From Faucicola sp032089155 (GTDB lineage: Bacteria > Pseudomonadota > Gammaproteobacteria > Pseudomonadales > Moraxellaceae): a stretch of DNA of 64,000 nt. The stretch lies in contig DAMDEV010000001.1 of assembly GCA_032089155.1 (NCBI GenBank), forward strand, positions 7,025 to 71,024, in the 5' to 3' direction. The position numbers and the translations under genes were made by a program. The notes under the pieces were generated by a model. The model was not told the DNA's origin, ran no database searches, and worked only from the letters and a program-made list of their open reading frames with translations. Shown one piece after another: positions 8,754 through 17,086 of the stretch. Positions within the stretch are counted from its first letter, which is position 1. Each line of letters begins with the position of its first letter.

Positions 8754-8981
8754 ATGATTTTAAGTAAATTCCCTGTGGTTTTGGCAGAAAAAAAGCTGAG
8801 AGTAGCTGATGTAGTGCGTGCTACAGGTATGAGTAAATCGACATTACATAAGTTGTATAATGAAGAATCCAGCCGTATTGACTTTAATACGGTCAATGAG
8901 CTGTGCAAATTTTTGGATGTTCAGGTCGGCGATTTGTTTGTCTATGTTCCTGATGAAGACGATGAAAATAAAAATGCTTAA
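8754..8981 (+). CDS. XRE-family helix-turn-helix regulator
   Basis: A 75-aa Cro/C1-type repressor consisting almost entirely of the HTH domain: LRVADVVRATGMSKSTLHKLYN provides the two helices, followed by FNTVNELCKFLDVQVGDLFVYVP, the conserved last helix and beta tail seen in small plasmid and phage regulators. The acidic end (DEDDENK) is typical. A good Shine-Dalgarno (aagaagg) precedes ATG 8754. It is divergent from the AlpA/integrase operon and convergent with rep. It probably controls integration/excision genes and itself through the repeated boxes upstream. Confidence 0.85.
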   Translation: MILSKFPVVLAEKKLRVADVVRATGMSKSTLHKLYNEESSRIDFNTVNELCKFLDVQVGDLFVYVPDEDDENKNA

Positions 8982-9001
8982 GCAGTTAGGCTCAAGCATT
9001 T
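8972..9001 (+). terminator. Hairpin between convergent xre and rep
   Basis: Stem aaatgctt / aagcattt with three further inner pairs. It overlaps the last codons of xre and has no long T run, so it is only a possible terminator. Confidence 0.35.
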
Positions 9002-9026
9002 CATCGATGATTGATTGTTGGAATGG

Positions 9027-10037
9027 CTATTTGAAGCCTAGCTTGGTTAGATAGGGCATATAATCTGATACTTTGCTCAAATCTCGTTGTAATTCCTCTG
9101 TTAACCGAGCGATAAAGCTATCTGAAGATTCTCCAATTCGAGCGTTGTTACTACCAAAGTTACTATCATTAGCAAGTTTTTTGGCAAATGTTACAGCTTG
9201 ATTGGCAGTTAACAGTTTGTATGAATTTTTACCCGTTTCAGTCTTTTGATGATCATCTTTTTGGGCTTTTTTGGTAATTTTGATACTGATAGAAAAATGG
9301 GTAATGGTTCGCCCAAATTTGCTCGCATTTAAAGTGAGTTTAAAATCGCCTTGTTTATTAATCTGGTTGATGGCAGGGTCTAAGATTCGGCGTTTGAATT
9401 CGGCAATTTTGGGATATTTATCAGCCACCCCAAAAAATTCTTTCCATGCTTCGACGGTCATTTCTGGTACACCGCCTGTATCTTTCCACTTGTTGATTAA
9501 CTCATACAGACGTTTACTGCTACAGCCTTTAAACTCAACGGTTTTGATAAAATCATAACGAGTGTAGGCTTTACTGGTATTATCAATCAGAAAGGTTAAA
9601 GGATCAGAAAAATCTAGAATAATAAAACCTTGCTCATCTTGATACGATACGCCTTGCAGCCAATGATATTCTGAGCGAAGCATAGTGAAATTGTTATGAT
9701 GAGGTTTGAGAACGGTGAGTTTGTCAGCGTCATTTTCTGCTTGGATGGTTTTATCAAGATATAAGGTAAATTTGAGTTTTCTATCGCCTAGAATTTTGGC
9801 AGTATCTTTTAAGGCTCGATAGGCGTAGATTTCATTGACTCGATTGGCGGCGGCGAATTCTTTGGCACTAATCAATACTCGTCTGCCGCCAGACTGCAAA
9901 CGATGTAGTTTATTAACCGCCAGTGTTATCAAGTCATGCTCGGCTTCGGTCAAGTCGAAACCCGCTTCAATCAGCGTATTGGGTTTGATAATCATTACTT
10001 TATCAGCACCTTGATTGTAAAAACTTTGCATAGTCAT
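9027..10037 (-). CDS. Rep_3-family plasmid replication initiator
   Basis: A 336-aa replication initiator of the Rep_3 (RepB/Pi-like) superfamily. The N-terminal winged-helix domain begins VMIIKPNTLIEAGFDLTEAEHDLITLAVNKL and carries ISAKEFAAANRVNEIYAYRALKDTAK. A second winged helix follows (TRYDFIKTVEFKGCSSKRLYELINKWKD, then MTVEAWKEFFGVADKYPKIAEFKRRILDPAINQIN), the usual iteron-binding domain. These proteins bind iterons and open the origin. The length is normal and no damage is visible. Iterons at 10233-10296 lie upstream, as expected of an iteron plasmid. Its place between an integrase module and a defence locus suggests an integrated plasmid or an integrative element able to replicate after excision. 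Confidence 0.9.
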   Translation of the reverse strand: MTMQSFYNQGADKVMIIKPNTLIEAGFDLTEAEHDLITLAVNKLHRLQSGGRRVLISAKEFAAANRVNEIYAYRALKDTAKILGDRKLKFTLYLDKTIQAENDADKLTVLKPHHNNFTMLRSEYHWLQGVSYQDEQGFIILDFSDPLTFLIDNTSKAYTRYDFIKTVEFKGCSSKRLYELINKWKDTGGVPEMTVEAWKEFFGVADKYPKIAEFKRRILDPAINQINKQGDFKLTLNASKFGRTITHFSISIKITKKAQKDDHQKTETGKNSYKLLTANQAVTFAKKLANDSNFGSNNARIGESSDSFIARLTEELQRDLSKVSDYMPYLTKLGFK

Positions 10038-10112
10038 GGGCTACTTGCTATCAATTGGCTCAAATTATTGTGAGCTTGATTATAGAAGTGAGCATGATGA
10101 TGGGTAAAATCG

Positions 10113-10132
10113 TAATCTATGTTAATCTATGT
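10113..10132. repeat. Tandem 10-bp repeat near rep
   Basis: taatctatgt occurs twice head to tail, about 80 bases upstream of the rep start. It could be part of the origin or of the rep promoter/operator. Confidence 0.5.
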
Positions 10133-10232
10133 CGGTTACAAAAGTTAATCAAAATTCATTCGTTTCAATGATTTAGAAGTTATTTTTCATTATTTATTTC
10201 GAATCGCTTTTAATGTGCGTTAAACTGCTAGC

Positions 10233-10296
10233 TTCACCCATCTGTACACGTATTTCACCTATCTGTACATTTATATTCACCTTTCTGTACACATAT
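10233..10296. repeat. Three iterons (21-22 bp direct repeats)
   Basis: Three adjacent direct repeats begin at 10233, 10254 and 10276, each with the core ttcacc followed by tctgtaca. The period of 21-22 bases is about two helical turns, the usual spacing for Rep_3 iterons. The third base block varies (ccat, ctat, cttt). They lie about 200 bases upstream of the initiator gene. Confidence 0.8.
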
Positions 10297-10513
10297 TGGT
10301 TGTGAAAGCCTTTATAGTAGCGGCTTTCAGCGTGGCTATAATCTTATAATATAGATAATGCTAATAATAGGATTTGATTTAAAATTAAGGCTATAGCATC
10401 AAATGGTTGTATATGTTAATGCTAGAATAGCAAAATAGTGATAGTAGACTATATACTGTATCTAGTAATCGTCAGTTTCAACCAAACAATTTAAGATTTA
10501 AGATTCATTAATT

Positions 10514-11659
10514 TTACTCTATAGATTGCACTTTATATTTAATTTTGTTTATGGAGAAATCAATCTCTTCTTTTGTCGTCATACGCCCAACCGTGATACG
10601 AAAGGAGCTTTCAAATTCCTGCTTTGAAACACCTATACAATCCATCAATTTAGGATAATCTCGATTTAATCCATTACACGCAGAACCTAACGAAAACGCC
10701 ACATAAGGTTGCAAATTATTTAGCAATTGAAACGCATCAACACCCTCAATCGCTAAATGTAGATTGCCAGGATGACGATTTTCTAAGCTACCGTGTACTT
10801 TAATAGATAAATTATTACTTAAACTATCTAATAAATAATTCCTTAAATCAATTAGTGAATTACTTTCTTCTGCTTTTATTTCATTAAGAATTTCACAAGC
10901 TTTTGTTAAACCCACAATCAAAGGCATAGGTAATGTCCCCGAACGCAAATCATTCTGCTGTCCACCGCCATAAATCATCGGCTCAAATTCAACATTTTGT
11001 AGATGCTTTGAAATTAGCAAGCCAATACCACTCGGAGCATAGATTTTATGCCCTGAAATCGTCAGATAATCGATATCTAATTCATCAAACTGAATATCGC
11101 AATACCCCGCCTGTGAGCCATCAACGTGCAAAATAATGCCATGACTTTGACACATTGAGGCTATCTCAGCAATCGGTTGATTTGTTCCAATCTCGCCATT
11201 TGTCATACACACTGATGCCCACAACACTTGATTACTCGCCACTTTCTGCTCAAAATCTGCCAAATCAATAAAGCCTTCTTGTGTAATATCGACATAGACA
11301 ACCTCTAAATTTTCCCGTTGTGCAATGACTTTAAGCGGTTCAAGTACCGATTTATGCTCTAAATAACTTGTCAAAATAATGTTTGCCGTGGGATTTTCTC
11401 TTTTTGCCAATTTAATCCCTGAAAAAATAGCCAAATTATTTGCTTCAGTTGCCCCAGATGTAAACAAGATATCTTCAGGCAAGCAGTCATAAATCTCGCT
11501 TAAAGTGTCCAAACAATCCGCAACAATGGTTTGTTTTCTTATTCCAAATAGATGATTTGAATGGGGATTTCCAAATTCTACCCAATGCGGATTCATCGCT
11601 TCTATTACATGTTCATCGCAGGGCGTTGAGGCGTTATAGTCTAAATAAACAGAGTGCAT
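10514..11659 (-). CDS. sspA: Cysteine desulfurase of the phosphorothioation system (SspA/DndA type)
   Basis: Class V PLP enzyme that takes sulfur from cysteine and hands it to the sulfurtransferase for DNA backbone phosphorothioation. Seen in the 381-aa protein: the N-terminal VYLDYNASTP motif, the PLP-binding HVDGSQAGY (Asp near 180), the Schiff-base lysine in ISGHKIYAP (Lys near 205), and the persulfide cysteine in GSACNG (near 328). I chose ATG 11659 because MHSVYLDYN matches the usual family start. The frame extends to a TTG at 11671 with no ribosome site. It is similar to IscS/NifS, so the defence role rests on context: it is divergent from the DUF4007, ATPase and PP-loop genes that make up sspBCD. 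Confidence 0.85.
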   Translation of the reverse strand: MHSVYLDYNASTPCDEHVIEAMNPHWVEFGNPHSNHLFGIRKQTIVADCLDTLSEIYDCLPEDILFTSGATEANNLAIFSGIKLAKRENPTANIILTSYLEHKSVLEPLKVIAQRENLEVVYVDITQEGFIDLADFEQKVASNQVLWASVCMTNGEIGTNQPIAEIASMCQSHGIILHVDGSQAGYCDIQFDELDIDYLTISGHKIYAPSGIGLLISKHLQNVEFEPMIYGGGQQNDLRSGTLPMPLIVGLTKACEILNEIKAEESNSLIDLRNYLLDSLSNNLSIKVHGSLENRHPGNLHLAIEGVDAFQLLNNLQPYVAFSLGSACNGLNRDYPKLMDCIGVSKQEFESSFRITVGRMTTKEEIDFSINKIKYKVQSIE

Positions 11660-11773
11660 TTTTGTTCTCAATTTTAGTCATTTGCCTGATTGACAATATA
11701 GAAATCATTCGTTATATAGTGTAAACTTCGCTTTGGAAGATTATACCAAAGCCATCGAATGATCAGGTAATTT
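11660..11773. promoter_or_regulatory. Divergent sspA-sspB promoter with nested inverted repeats
   Basis: Two perfect inverted repeats are nested: outer atcattcg (11704-11711) / cgaatgat (11756-11763), and inner gctttgg (11730-11736) / ccaaagc (11746-11752) with a 9-base spacer. They lie between the divergent sspA and sspBCD starts, so they are good operator candidates controlling both units. The outer right arm ends 10 bases before the sspB ATG. No regulator gene is adjacent. The XRE protein at 8754 has different boxes near its own gene. Confidence 0.55.
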
Positions 11774-12778
11774 ATGCGTTATTTTGATTCAAATAGTAGT
11801 AATCCTAATTTTAAGCTAGTTATGTCGGGACATGATACCTTTGCTCTCCGTTATGGATGGTCAAAGAAAGTCTATGACCGCATACATGGTAGCGATACTG
11901 CTAATGTTTTTTCCGAAGAGTCAGCAATTGCTGATTTCGGGGTTGGTAAAAATATGTTGAACGCTATGAGACATTGGTCATATTACTTAGGTTTCGTATG
12001 GCGGAATAATAAAACACATAGTTATCACAATACCACAAGTAAAAGTAGCAAAGAGCTAGATAACTTACTGCCTACACTTAATGAATTTTACAACGCACAA
12101 CAGTTTTTTGATAATCACAAAGGTTTAGACCCGTATTTGGAATCACCGACGACGCTATGGCTTATGCACTGGGCTTTGGCAACGAATCCTAACCTTATCA
12201 CATATTATTGGTTTTTCAATATCAATACCAAAACAGACTTAACAAAAGATGAATTTGCTCGCCTATTGAAAGAATTTATAGCCAAATACCCTGCTCTTGA
12301 AATGCCCTCTGATTCAACAATTAAAAAAGACATCGATTGCTTTATTTTGACCTATAGCTCAAAAAAACGCAGAGCCAATGACGATGCAGAAGGAGCGATT
12401 GAAAGTCCATTGGCAGAGCTAGGATTAATTACTCGCACTCAGCAAAATGTTATCCGTGCCATGCGTGGGCAGAAGCATAACTTAAGCCTAAATACGGTTG
12501 TCTATTGTTTGGCGAATTTTTGGCAACGACATAACATCGATGCAGGTTCTATGTCGCTAGAGATGGCGACTTACGATGAATGTTCGATTGGACGGGTCTT
12601 TATGCTCAATGAAGAAACGCTGATTGAGTATGCTGAACAGCTTGAACAATCTGATTATCCGCTCACTTGGACGCAGTCGGCAGGGATTCGTCAGTTGCAA
12701 TTAAAAAATAATGTGACTATAGATGATGTACTAGAACACGCTATTAAAAAATTAAAAGCCGAAGACTACCAACGCTAA
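11774..12778 (+). CDS. sspB: DUF4007 protein, SspB-type DNA nickase
   Basis: A 334-aa protein of the DUF4007 family, of which SspB is the studied member. SspB nicks DNA and is needed for single-stranded phosphorothioation. The diagnostic N-terminal motif is SGHDTFALRYGW (residues 18-29), followed by AIADFGVGKNMLNAMRHW, where the family binds DNA. The middle part (LWLMHWALATNPNLITYYWFFN) is also typical. The sequence gives no obvious catalytic motif, so the nickase role is taken from the family. It is the first gene of the plus-strand sspBCD unit, divergent from sspA, with sspC 63 bases downstream. Confidence 0.85.
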   Translation: MRYFDSNSSNPNFKLVMSGHDTFALRYGWSKKVYDRIHGSDTANVFSEESAIADFGVGKNMLNAMRHWSYYLGFVWRNNKTHSYHNTTSKSSKELDNLLPTLNEFYNAQQFFDNHKGLDPYLESPTTLWLMHWALATNPNLITYYWFFNINTKTDLTKDEFARLLKEFIAKYPALEMPSDSTIKKDIDCFILTYSSKKRRANDDAEGAIESPLAELGLITRTQQNVIRAMRGQKHNLSLNTVVYCLANFWQRHNIDAGSMSLEMATYDECSIGRVFMLNEETLIEYAEQLEQSDYPLTWTQSAGIRQLQLKNNVTIDDVLEHAIKKLKAEDYQR

Positions 12779-12841
12779 ATAGTTTGTGGACGTGGGTTTT
12801 ATTGATAATTGGGTCATCGTATCACTTTTGGTAAACCATTC

Positions 12842-15800
12842 ATGAAAAAAACAAAAAATTTAACTTATTTAAATGAAATTATCGCACGCAATGAATATTT
12901 TCAGCGTTCGATTAACATTGCGTTAGACAGCGAGCAATTAGAGATTATTCAAAATTTCTATTGCCCGATTTCGTATGAGCAAGTGATTGTCAAAATGCTT
13001 ACCTTGATTAACGCTAATCAAGGTGCGTTTACATGGACAGGGGCGTTTGGTTCAGGAAAATCAAGCCTTGCCTTGTTTTTACAGTCGTTGGCAAGTTCTG
13101 ATACAGTCATTAAAAAAACAGCGATTAATAAATTAAGTGATGAAAATAAAGAACTGATTACCCAGTTTTTCGATAAGAAAAATGAAGCTTGGCACATTAT
13201 CAACTTAGTCGGCTCATCAACCAGTCCAGAAACCCTTTTTATCCAATCCTTAGACTTGCCTAAAGATGCCACTCATGACGATATTTTTGATAAATTATCG
13301 GAAGTCATGGCAAACAACCAGCGATTGATGATTTTTATTGATGAAATGGGTAAAATTCTAGAATCGGTCAATCGTGGTAGTCACGCCAAAGATATTTATT
13401 TTTTCCAACAGCTTGCAGAATTTGTCAATCACAGTCAAGGTAAAGCGATATTTGTCGGGATTTTACACCAATCATTTACCGCTTATGCCCGCCAAGCTCA
13501 CCGTGAGATTTATAACGAATGGATGAAAATCCAAGGGCGGTTTATTGACTGTACTATCACCTTGTCGGTTGATGAACAACTACATTTGATTTCACAGGTG
13601 ATTAAAGTTCAAGATGAAACGTTTTTACAGCAACATCAACAGCCTAAACTCACGCATGATGTGGCAGAAAATATCGCAGAAAATAAGCCAACAGCGATTG
13701 AAAAACTGACCGATATTTTATTAAACGTTTTTCCTTTACATCCATTGGTAGCAGTTTTGCTTTGCCAACTGTCCAAAAAGAACTTTGGGCAAAATCAGCG
13801 AAGTATTTTTTCGTTCTTGATGTCTGCTGAACCGCATGGCTTTGGTGAATACCTTAAATACACGCCCACAACTGGTTTTGAAGTGTACCAACCAGATGAA
13901 TTTTGGGATTATATAGACAGCAATCTTGGCAGTATGATTTTATCGTCTGAGTACGCCAAACAATGGCTACTTACTCAGTCAGCAATTAGCCGTTATCAGG
14001 TGCGTGACAATCCGCAAGCCATTGCATTGATTAAGATTATTTCATTGATTTCGATGTTAGCAGGGGATACGGGCGTTCATGCGTCCTTTTCTCTATTGCA
14101 GTCGCTGACAGGGTTAGCAGATGAACCATTAAAACAACTGCTTACTGAACTTGAAGATTCAACGCTAATTTTTTATAGCAAATTTAAGCAATCATACTGG
14201 CTCAATGAAGGCAGTGACTTTAATCTAAGTAAAACCATTGAAGAATATTTGCCCGATATTCAGCACATTCGCCTTGACGGGCTTGACCAGTTTGACCCAA
14301 TTATCGCTAAACGTCATTATCAAGAAACGGGCAGTTTACGTTGGGCGGAAGTGAAAATTTTGCCTGTTAATCAAGACAATCTTGAAAATTCGATTGCAGA
14401 TTTGGCAAAAACGACCAATGCTTCGTTAGTAGGTTATTTCTGTGTGTTATTGCCTACCAATGAAGCAGAAAATCGCCTAGCATTGGATTTATTGCCGATG
14501 TTGGCACAGCAATATCCGAATTTAATTTTTACCACGCTCGAAAAATACAGCATCTTGATTGAATACTTACGGGATAGTTTGGCGATTAAAGCAATTTTGT
14601 CCAATGAACAGCAGTTATTGAATGATGTGATTGCCCGCCAAGAAACTGAAGCTCGTTTGCAAGAAACCGAAGATAATATCAAGCTGATTTTGCAAAATGT
14701 ATTAAACGGAGCAAATTGGCAAGGCAACTTATTAGGTAAAAAGTCTGTCAAGCAGAATACGTTTCAGTTATCGACACTTGCCTCAAAAATCGCCGACCAG
14801 CAAGTCGAATATGCGGTTATTTGTCATAACGAATTGGTGAATCGTAATGCACCATCACCGAACGCAAAAGGGGCAATTCGTGAACTGGTTAAACGCATGA
14901 TTGAGAATAGTAAAGAGCCAAATCTAGGGATAGAAAAATATCCGCCAGAAAAAGCGATTTATGAATCCGTGTTGCTAAAAAATGGTATTCATCGTAGCGA
15001 TGATAATGGCGAAAGTTATTATTTTAGTAAGCCTGATAAAAATTCATCATTTGCCAAAATTTGGCAAGCCACCGATGAATTTTTGGCAATAAAACAAGGC
15101 GAACTTGTTACCGCTCACGAAATCTATCAGCTTTGGCAACAACCGCCGTATGGCATTAAAGCAGGTCTTTGCGACATCCTATATGTTGCCTATATTCTCT
15201 CTCGCTTTACCGAAGTAGCGAATTATATCGAAGAAGAATATAAACCAAGCTTGCAGTATCTACTGGCAGAATATCTATTAAAATCCGCAAAAAGCGTGGG
15301 ATTACGTGAAGTTTCACATTTGAAAAATGCCCAACCTTGGATTTATTTGCTTAAAAAACGCTTGCAGGAAGATTTTTGCCATCTTCTGACCAATCCGATT
15401 GAAGATGAGCCATTACCGATTGCCCAAGCCCTTGTGGCGGTTTTTTTAAGCCTACCGCAATGGCTACACCGTACTAATGAACTTAAGCCAAATACCAAAA
15501 TATTACGCAATACATTAAAACAATCGAATGACCCTAATAAGCTATTGTTTGATGATTTGCCAAAGTTCTTTGAAAAAAATGCTTCTGATGAAGAAAATGT
15601 TGAGATGATTATCAACGCTTTACAGGAAATGCACCAAAAATATCCTGACTTAGTCTTTGAGTTGAATACACGCTTATTCAAAAATATCAAAGTTGATGAA
15701 GAAAATGACCCATTCACCGCTATCAACAACCGTGCCAATATACTATGGAAAAAGACAGGCTATCCAGAGCTAGAGTCCTTCATCACTCGTCTGAGAACCT

Positions 15801-16216
15801 ACAAAGGTACACCGAAAGAATCTGAAGGTATTATTGGCTTACTGGCAGGTAATAAGCCTGCAAAATCTTGGATTGACCAAGATATACACAAAGCCATGCA
15901 ACAGTTAAATAAGCTATGTTTTGACTTTTTAGAGGCAGAAATTAATACCGATATGGACGTTCAGCAGGATAGATTTAAGGTTTCAGTAATTTTGAAATCT
16001 TCTGCGATTGCGGACAAATTTACCAAAAGTGCTCACGTTGTACCACAAAATGCCAAACTTATCAAAGACCTAGCTCAAACAACCTTGGAAAGTAAAAATT
16101 TTAGTGAGCTTGATACGGATAGTAAAGTAGCGGTGGTTTCAGAAATGCTCAGTAAAATTGTTACCAACCAATGGTTGCTCGATAAAAATAATGGTGAGAC
16201 CAATGAAAAAAGTTAA
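12842..16216 (+). CDS. sspC: P-loop ATPase, SspC type
   Basis: A large ATPase of about 1124 aa, the energy component of single-stranded DNA phosphorothioation. Walker A is GAFGSGKSS (about residues 67-75) and Walker B is RLMIFIDEMGK (near 165). The rest is long and helical with no other known motif, which fits SspC. ATG 12842 (MKKTKNLTYL) is preferred. The frame also has an upstream TTG at 12809 without a ribosome site. The stop overlaps the start of sspD by 14 bases, so the two are translationally coupled. The gene shows no frameshift. Confidence 0.82.
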   Translation: MKKTKNLTYLNEIIARNEYFQRSINIALDSEQLEIIQNFYCPISYEQVIVKMLTLINANQGAFTWTGAFGSGKSSLALFLQSLASSDTVIKKTAINKLSDENKELITQFFDKKNEAWHIINLVGSSTSPETLFIQSLDLPKDATHDDIFDKLSEVMANNQRLMIFIDEMGKILESVNRGSHAKDIYFFQQLAEFVNHSQGKAIFVGILHQSFTAYARQAHREIYNEWMKIQGRFIDCTITLSVDEQLHLISQVIKVQDETFLQQHQQPKLTHDVAENIAENKPTAIEKLTDILLNVFPLHPLVAVLLCQLSKKNFGQNQRSIFSFLMSAEPHGFGEYLKYTPTTGFEVYQPDEFWDYIDSNLGSMILSSEYAKQWLLTQSAISRYQVRDNPQAIALIKIISLISMLAGDTGVHASFSLLQSLTGLADEPLKQLLTELEDSTLIFYSKFKQSYWLNEGSDFNLSKTIEEYLPDIQHIRLDGLDQFDPIIAKRHYQETGSLRWAEVKILPVNQDNLENSIADLAKTTNASLVGYFCVLLPTNEAENRLALDLLPMLAQQYPNLIFTTLEKYSILIEYLRDSLAIKAILSNEQQLLNDVIARQETEARLQETEDNIKLILQNVLNGANWQGNLLGKKSVKQNTFQLSTLASKIADQQVEYAVICHNELVNRNAPSPNAKGAIRELVKRMIENSKEPNLGIEKYPPEKAIYESVLLKNGIHRSDDNGESYYFSKPDKNSSFAKIWQATDEFLAIKQGELVTAHEIYQLWQQPPYGIKAGLCDILYVAYILSRFTEVANYIEEEYKPSLQYLLAEYLLKSAKSVGLREVSHLKNAQPWIYLLKKRLQEDFCHLLTNPIEDEPLPIAQALVAVFLSLPQWLHRTNELKPNTKILRNTLKQSNDPNKLLFDDLPKFFEKNASDEENVEMIINALQEMHQKYPDLVFELNTRLFKNIKVDEENDPFTAINNRANILWKKTGYPELESFITRLRTYKGTPKESEGIIGLLAGNKPAKSWIDQDIHKAMQQLNKLCFDFLEAEINTDMDVQQDRFKVSVILKSSAIADKFTKSAHVVPQNAKLIKDLAQTTLESKNFSELDTDSKVAVVSEMLSKIVTNQWLLDKNNGETNEKS

Positions 16217-17039
16217 GCACGTTCTTGGTGTATCTGGTGGTAAAGATAGTGCCGCCCTTGCTATTTATATGCGTGATAATTATCCCGAACTGGATATTGA
16301 ATACTTTTTCACCGATACAGGTAAGGAACTTGAGGAGGTTTACGAATACCTTTCTTATCTTGAAGGTTATTTGGGAAAGCCTATTTTATATATTAACCCA
16401 GATAGAGATTTCGATTTTTGGTTAAAACAGCACAACGATTATTTACCATCCCCTCAAGCTCGCTGGTGTACTATCAAGATGAAGTTAAAACCCTTTCAAG
16501 AATGGGTTCAAAAATTTCTCGATGACGGTTATGAAGTCCATTCTTATGTTGCTATCCGTGCCGATGAGCCTTACCGCACAGGCTATGATTCTAGCGATGA
16601 TAATCTTATCGTGGAGCTACCGTTTCGTACGGATGGTATTGATAAAGCAGGCGTAATGGAAATCCTTGAGAACTCTGGGGTTGGATTGCCATCTTATTAT
16701 GAGTGGCGGACTCGTAGTGGTTGTACGTTTTGCTTCTTTCAACGTAAAATTGAATGGGTTGGACTGCTCGAACGGCATCCAGAGGCTTTTAAAGAAGCAA
16801 TGGACTATGAAAAAAAGGCTTTGGAAAACCAAACTCCTTTTACTTGGTCTGAACGAGAGTCATTAGAAGAATTAAGTCGTCCTGAACGTATTGCCCAAAT
16901 CAAAGCTGACCATGAAAAACGCATTGAGAAAATGAAAAAGCGGATTAAGGTAAACCCGCTTCGTCCTGATGGTGAGCCAGAGCTAGATATGGATGATATC
17001 TATGGCGTTGGTAAAGTTTGTGTGATGTGTCATAAATAA
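16203..17039 (+). CDS. sspD: PP-loop sulfurtransferase, SspD/DndC type (PAPS reductase family)
   Basis: A 278-aa ATP-pyrophosphatase of the PAPS reductase family that would activate the DNA phosphate by adenylation before sulfur transfer. The PP-loop is SGGKDS (residues 11-16), followed by FFTDTGKELEEVYEYL as in PAPS reductases. Two cysteine pairs, CTFC (174 and 177) and CVMC (273 and 276), plus Cys89 in ARWCTIKMK, could hold an iron-sulfur cluster or carry persulfide, as in DndC. ATG 16203 is preferred, with ggtgag upstream. An open frame to 16158 is only an extension inside sspC. It overlaps sspC by 14 bases and ends the sspBCD unit. Confidence 0.87.
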   Translation: MKKVKHVLGVSGGKDSAALAIYMRDNYPELDIEYFFTDTGKELEEVYEYLSYLEGYLGKPILYINPDRDFDFWLKQHNDYLPSPQARWCTIKMKLKPFQEWVQKFLDDGYEVHSYVAIRADEPYRTGYDSSDDNLIVELPFRTDGIDKAGVMEILENSGVGLPSYYEWRTRSGCTFCFFQRKIEWVGLLERHPEAFKEAMDYEKKALENQTPFTWSERESLEELSRPERIAQIKADHEKRIEKMKKRIKVNPLRPDGEPELDMDDIYGVGKVCVMCHK

Positions 17040-17086
17040 TAATTGGTTCAACTGTAGCAATTCTCATCTCTACTTACCCTTATAAA

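Larger units (their letters stand above)
10038..10513. other. Putative iteron origin region (no gene)
   Basis: Gene-free, AT-rich 476-base stretch between rep and sspA. It contains a tandem 10-bp repeat, three iteron-like repeats and an 8-bp inverted repeat (tgaaagcc 10303-10310 / ggctttca 10322-10329), followed by about 150 bases of very AT-rich DNA. This combination upstream of a Rep_3 gene is what a replication origin looks like. No DnaA box was identified with confidence. Confidence 0.6.
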
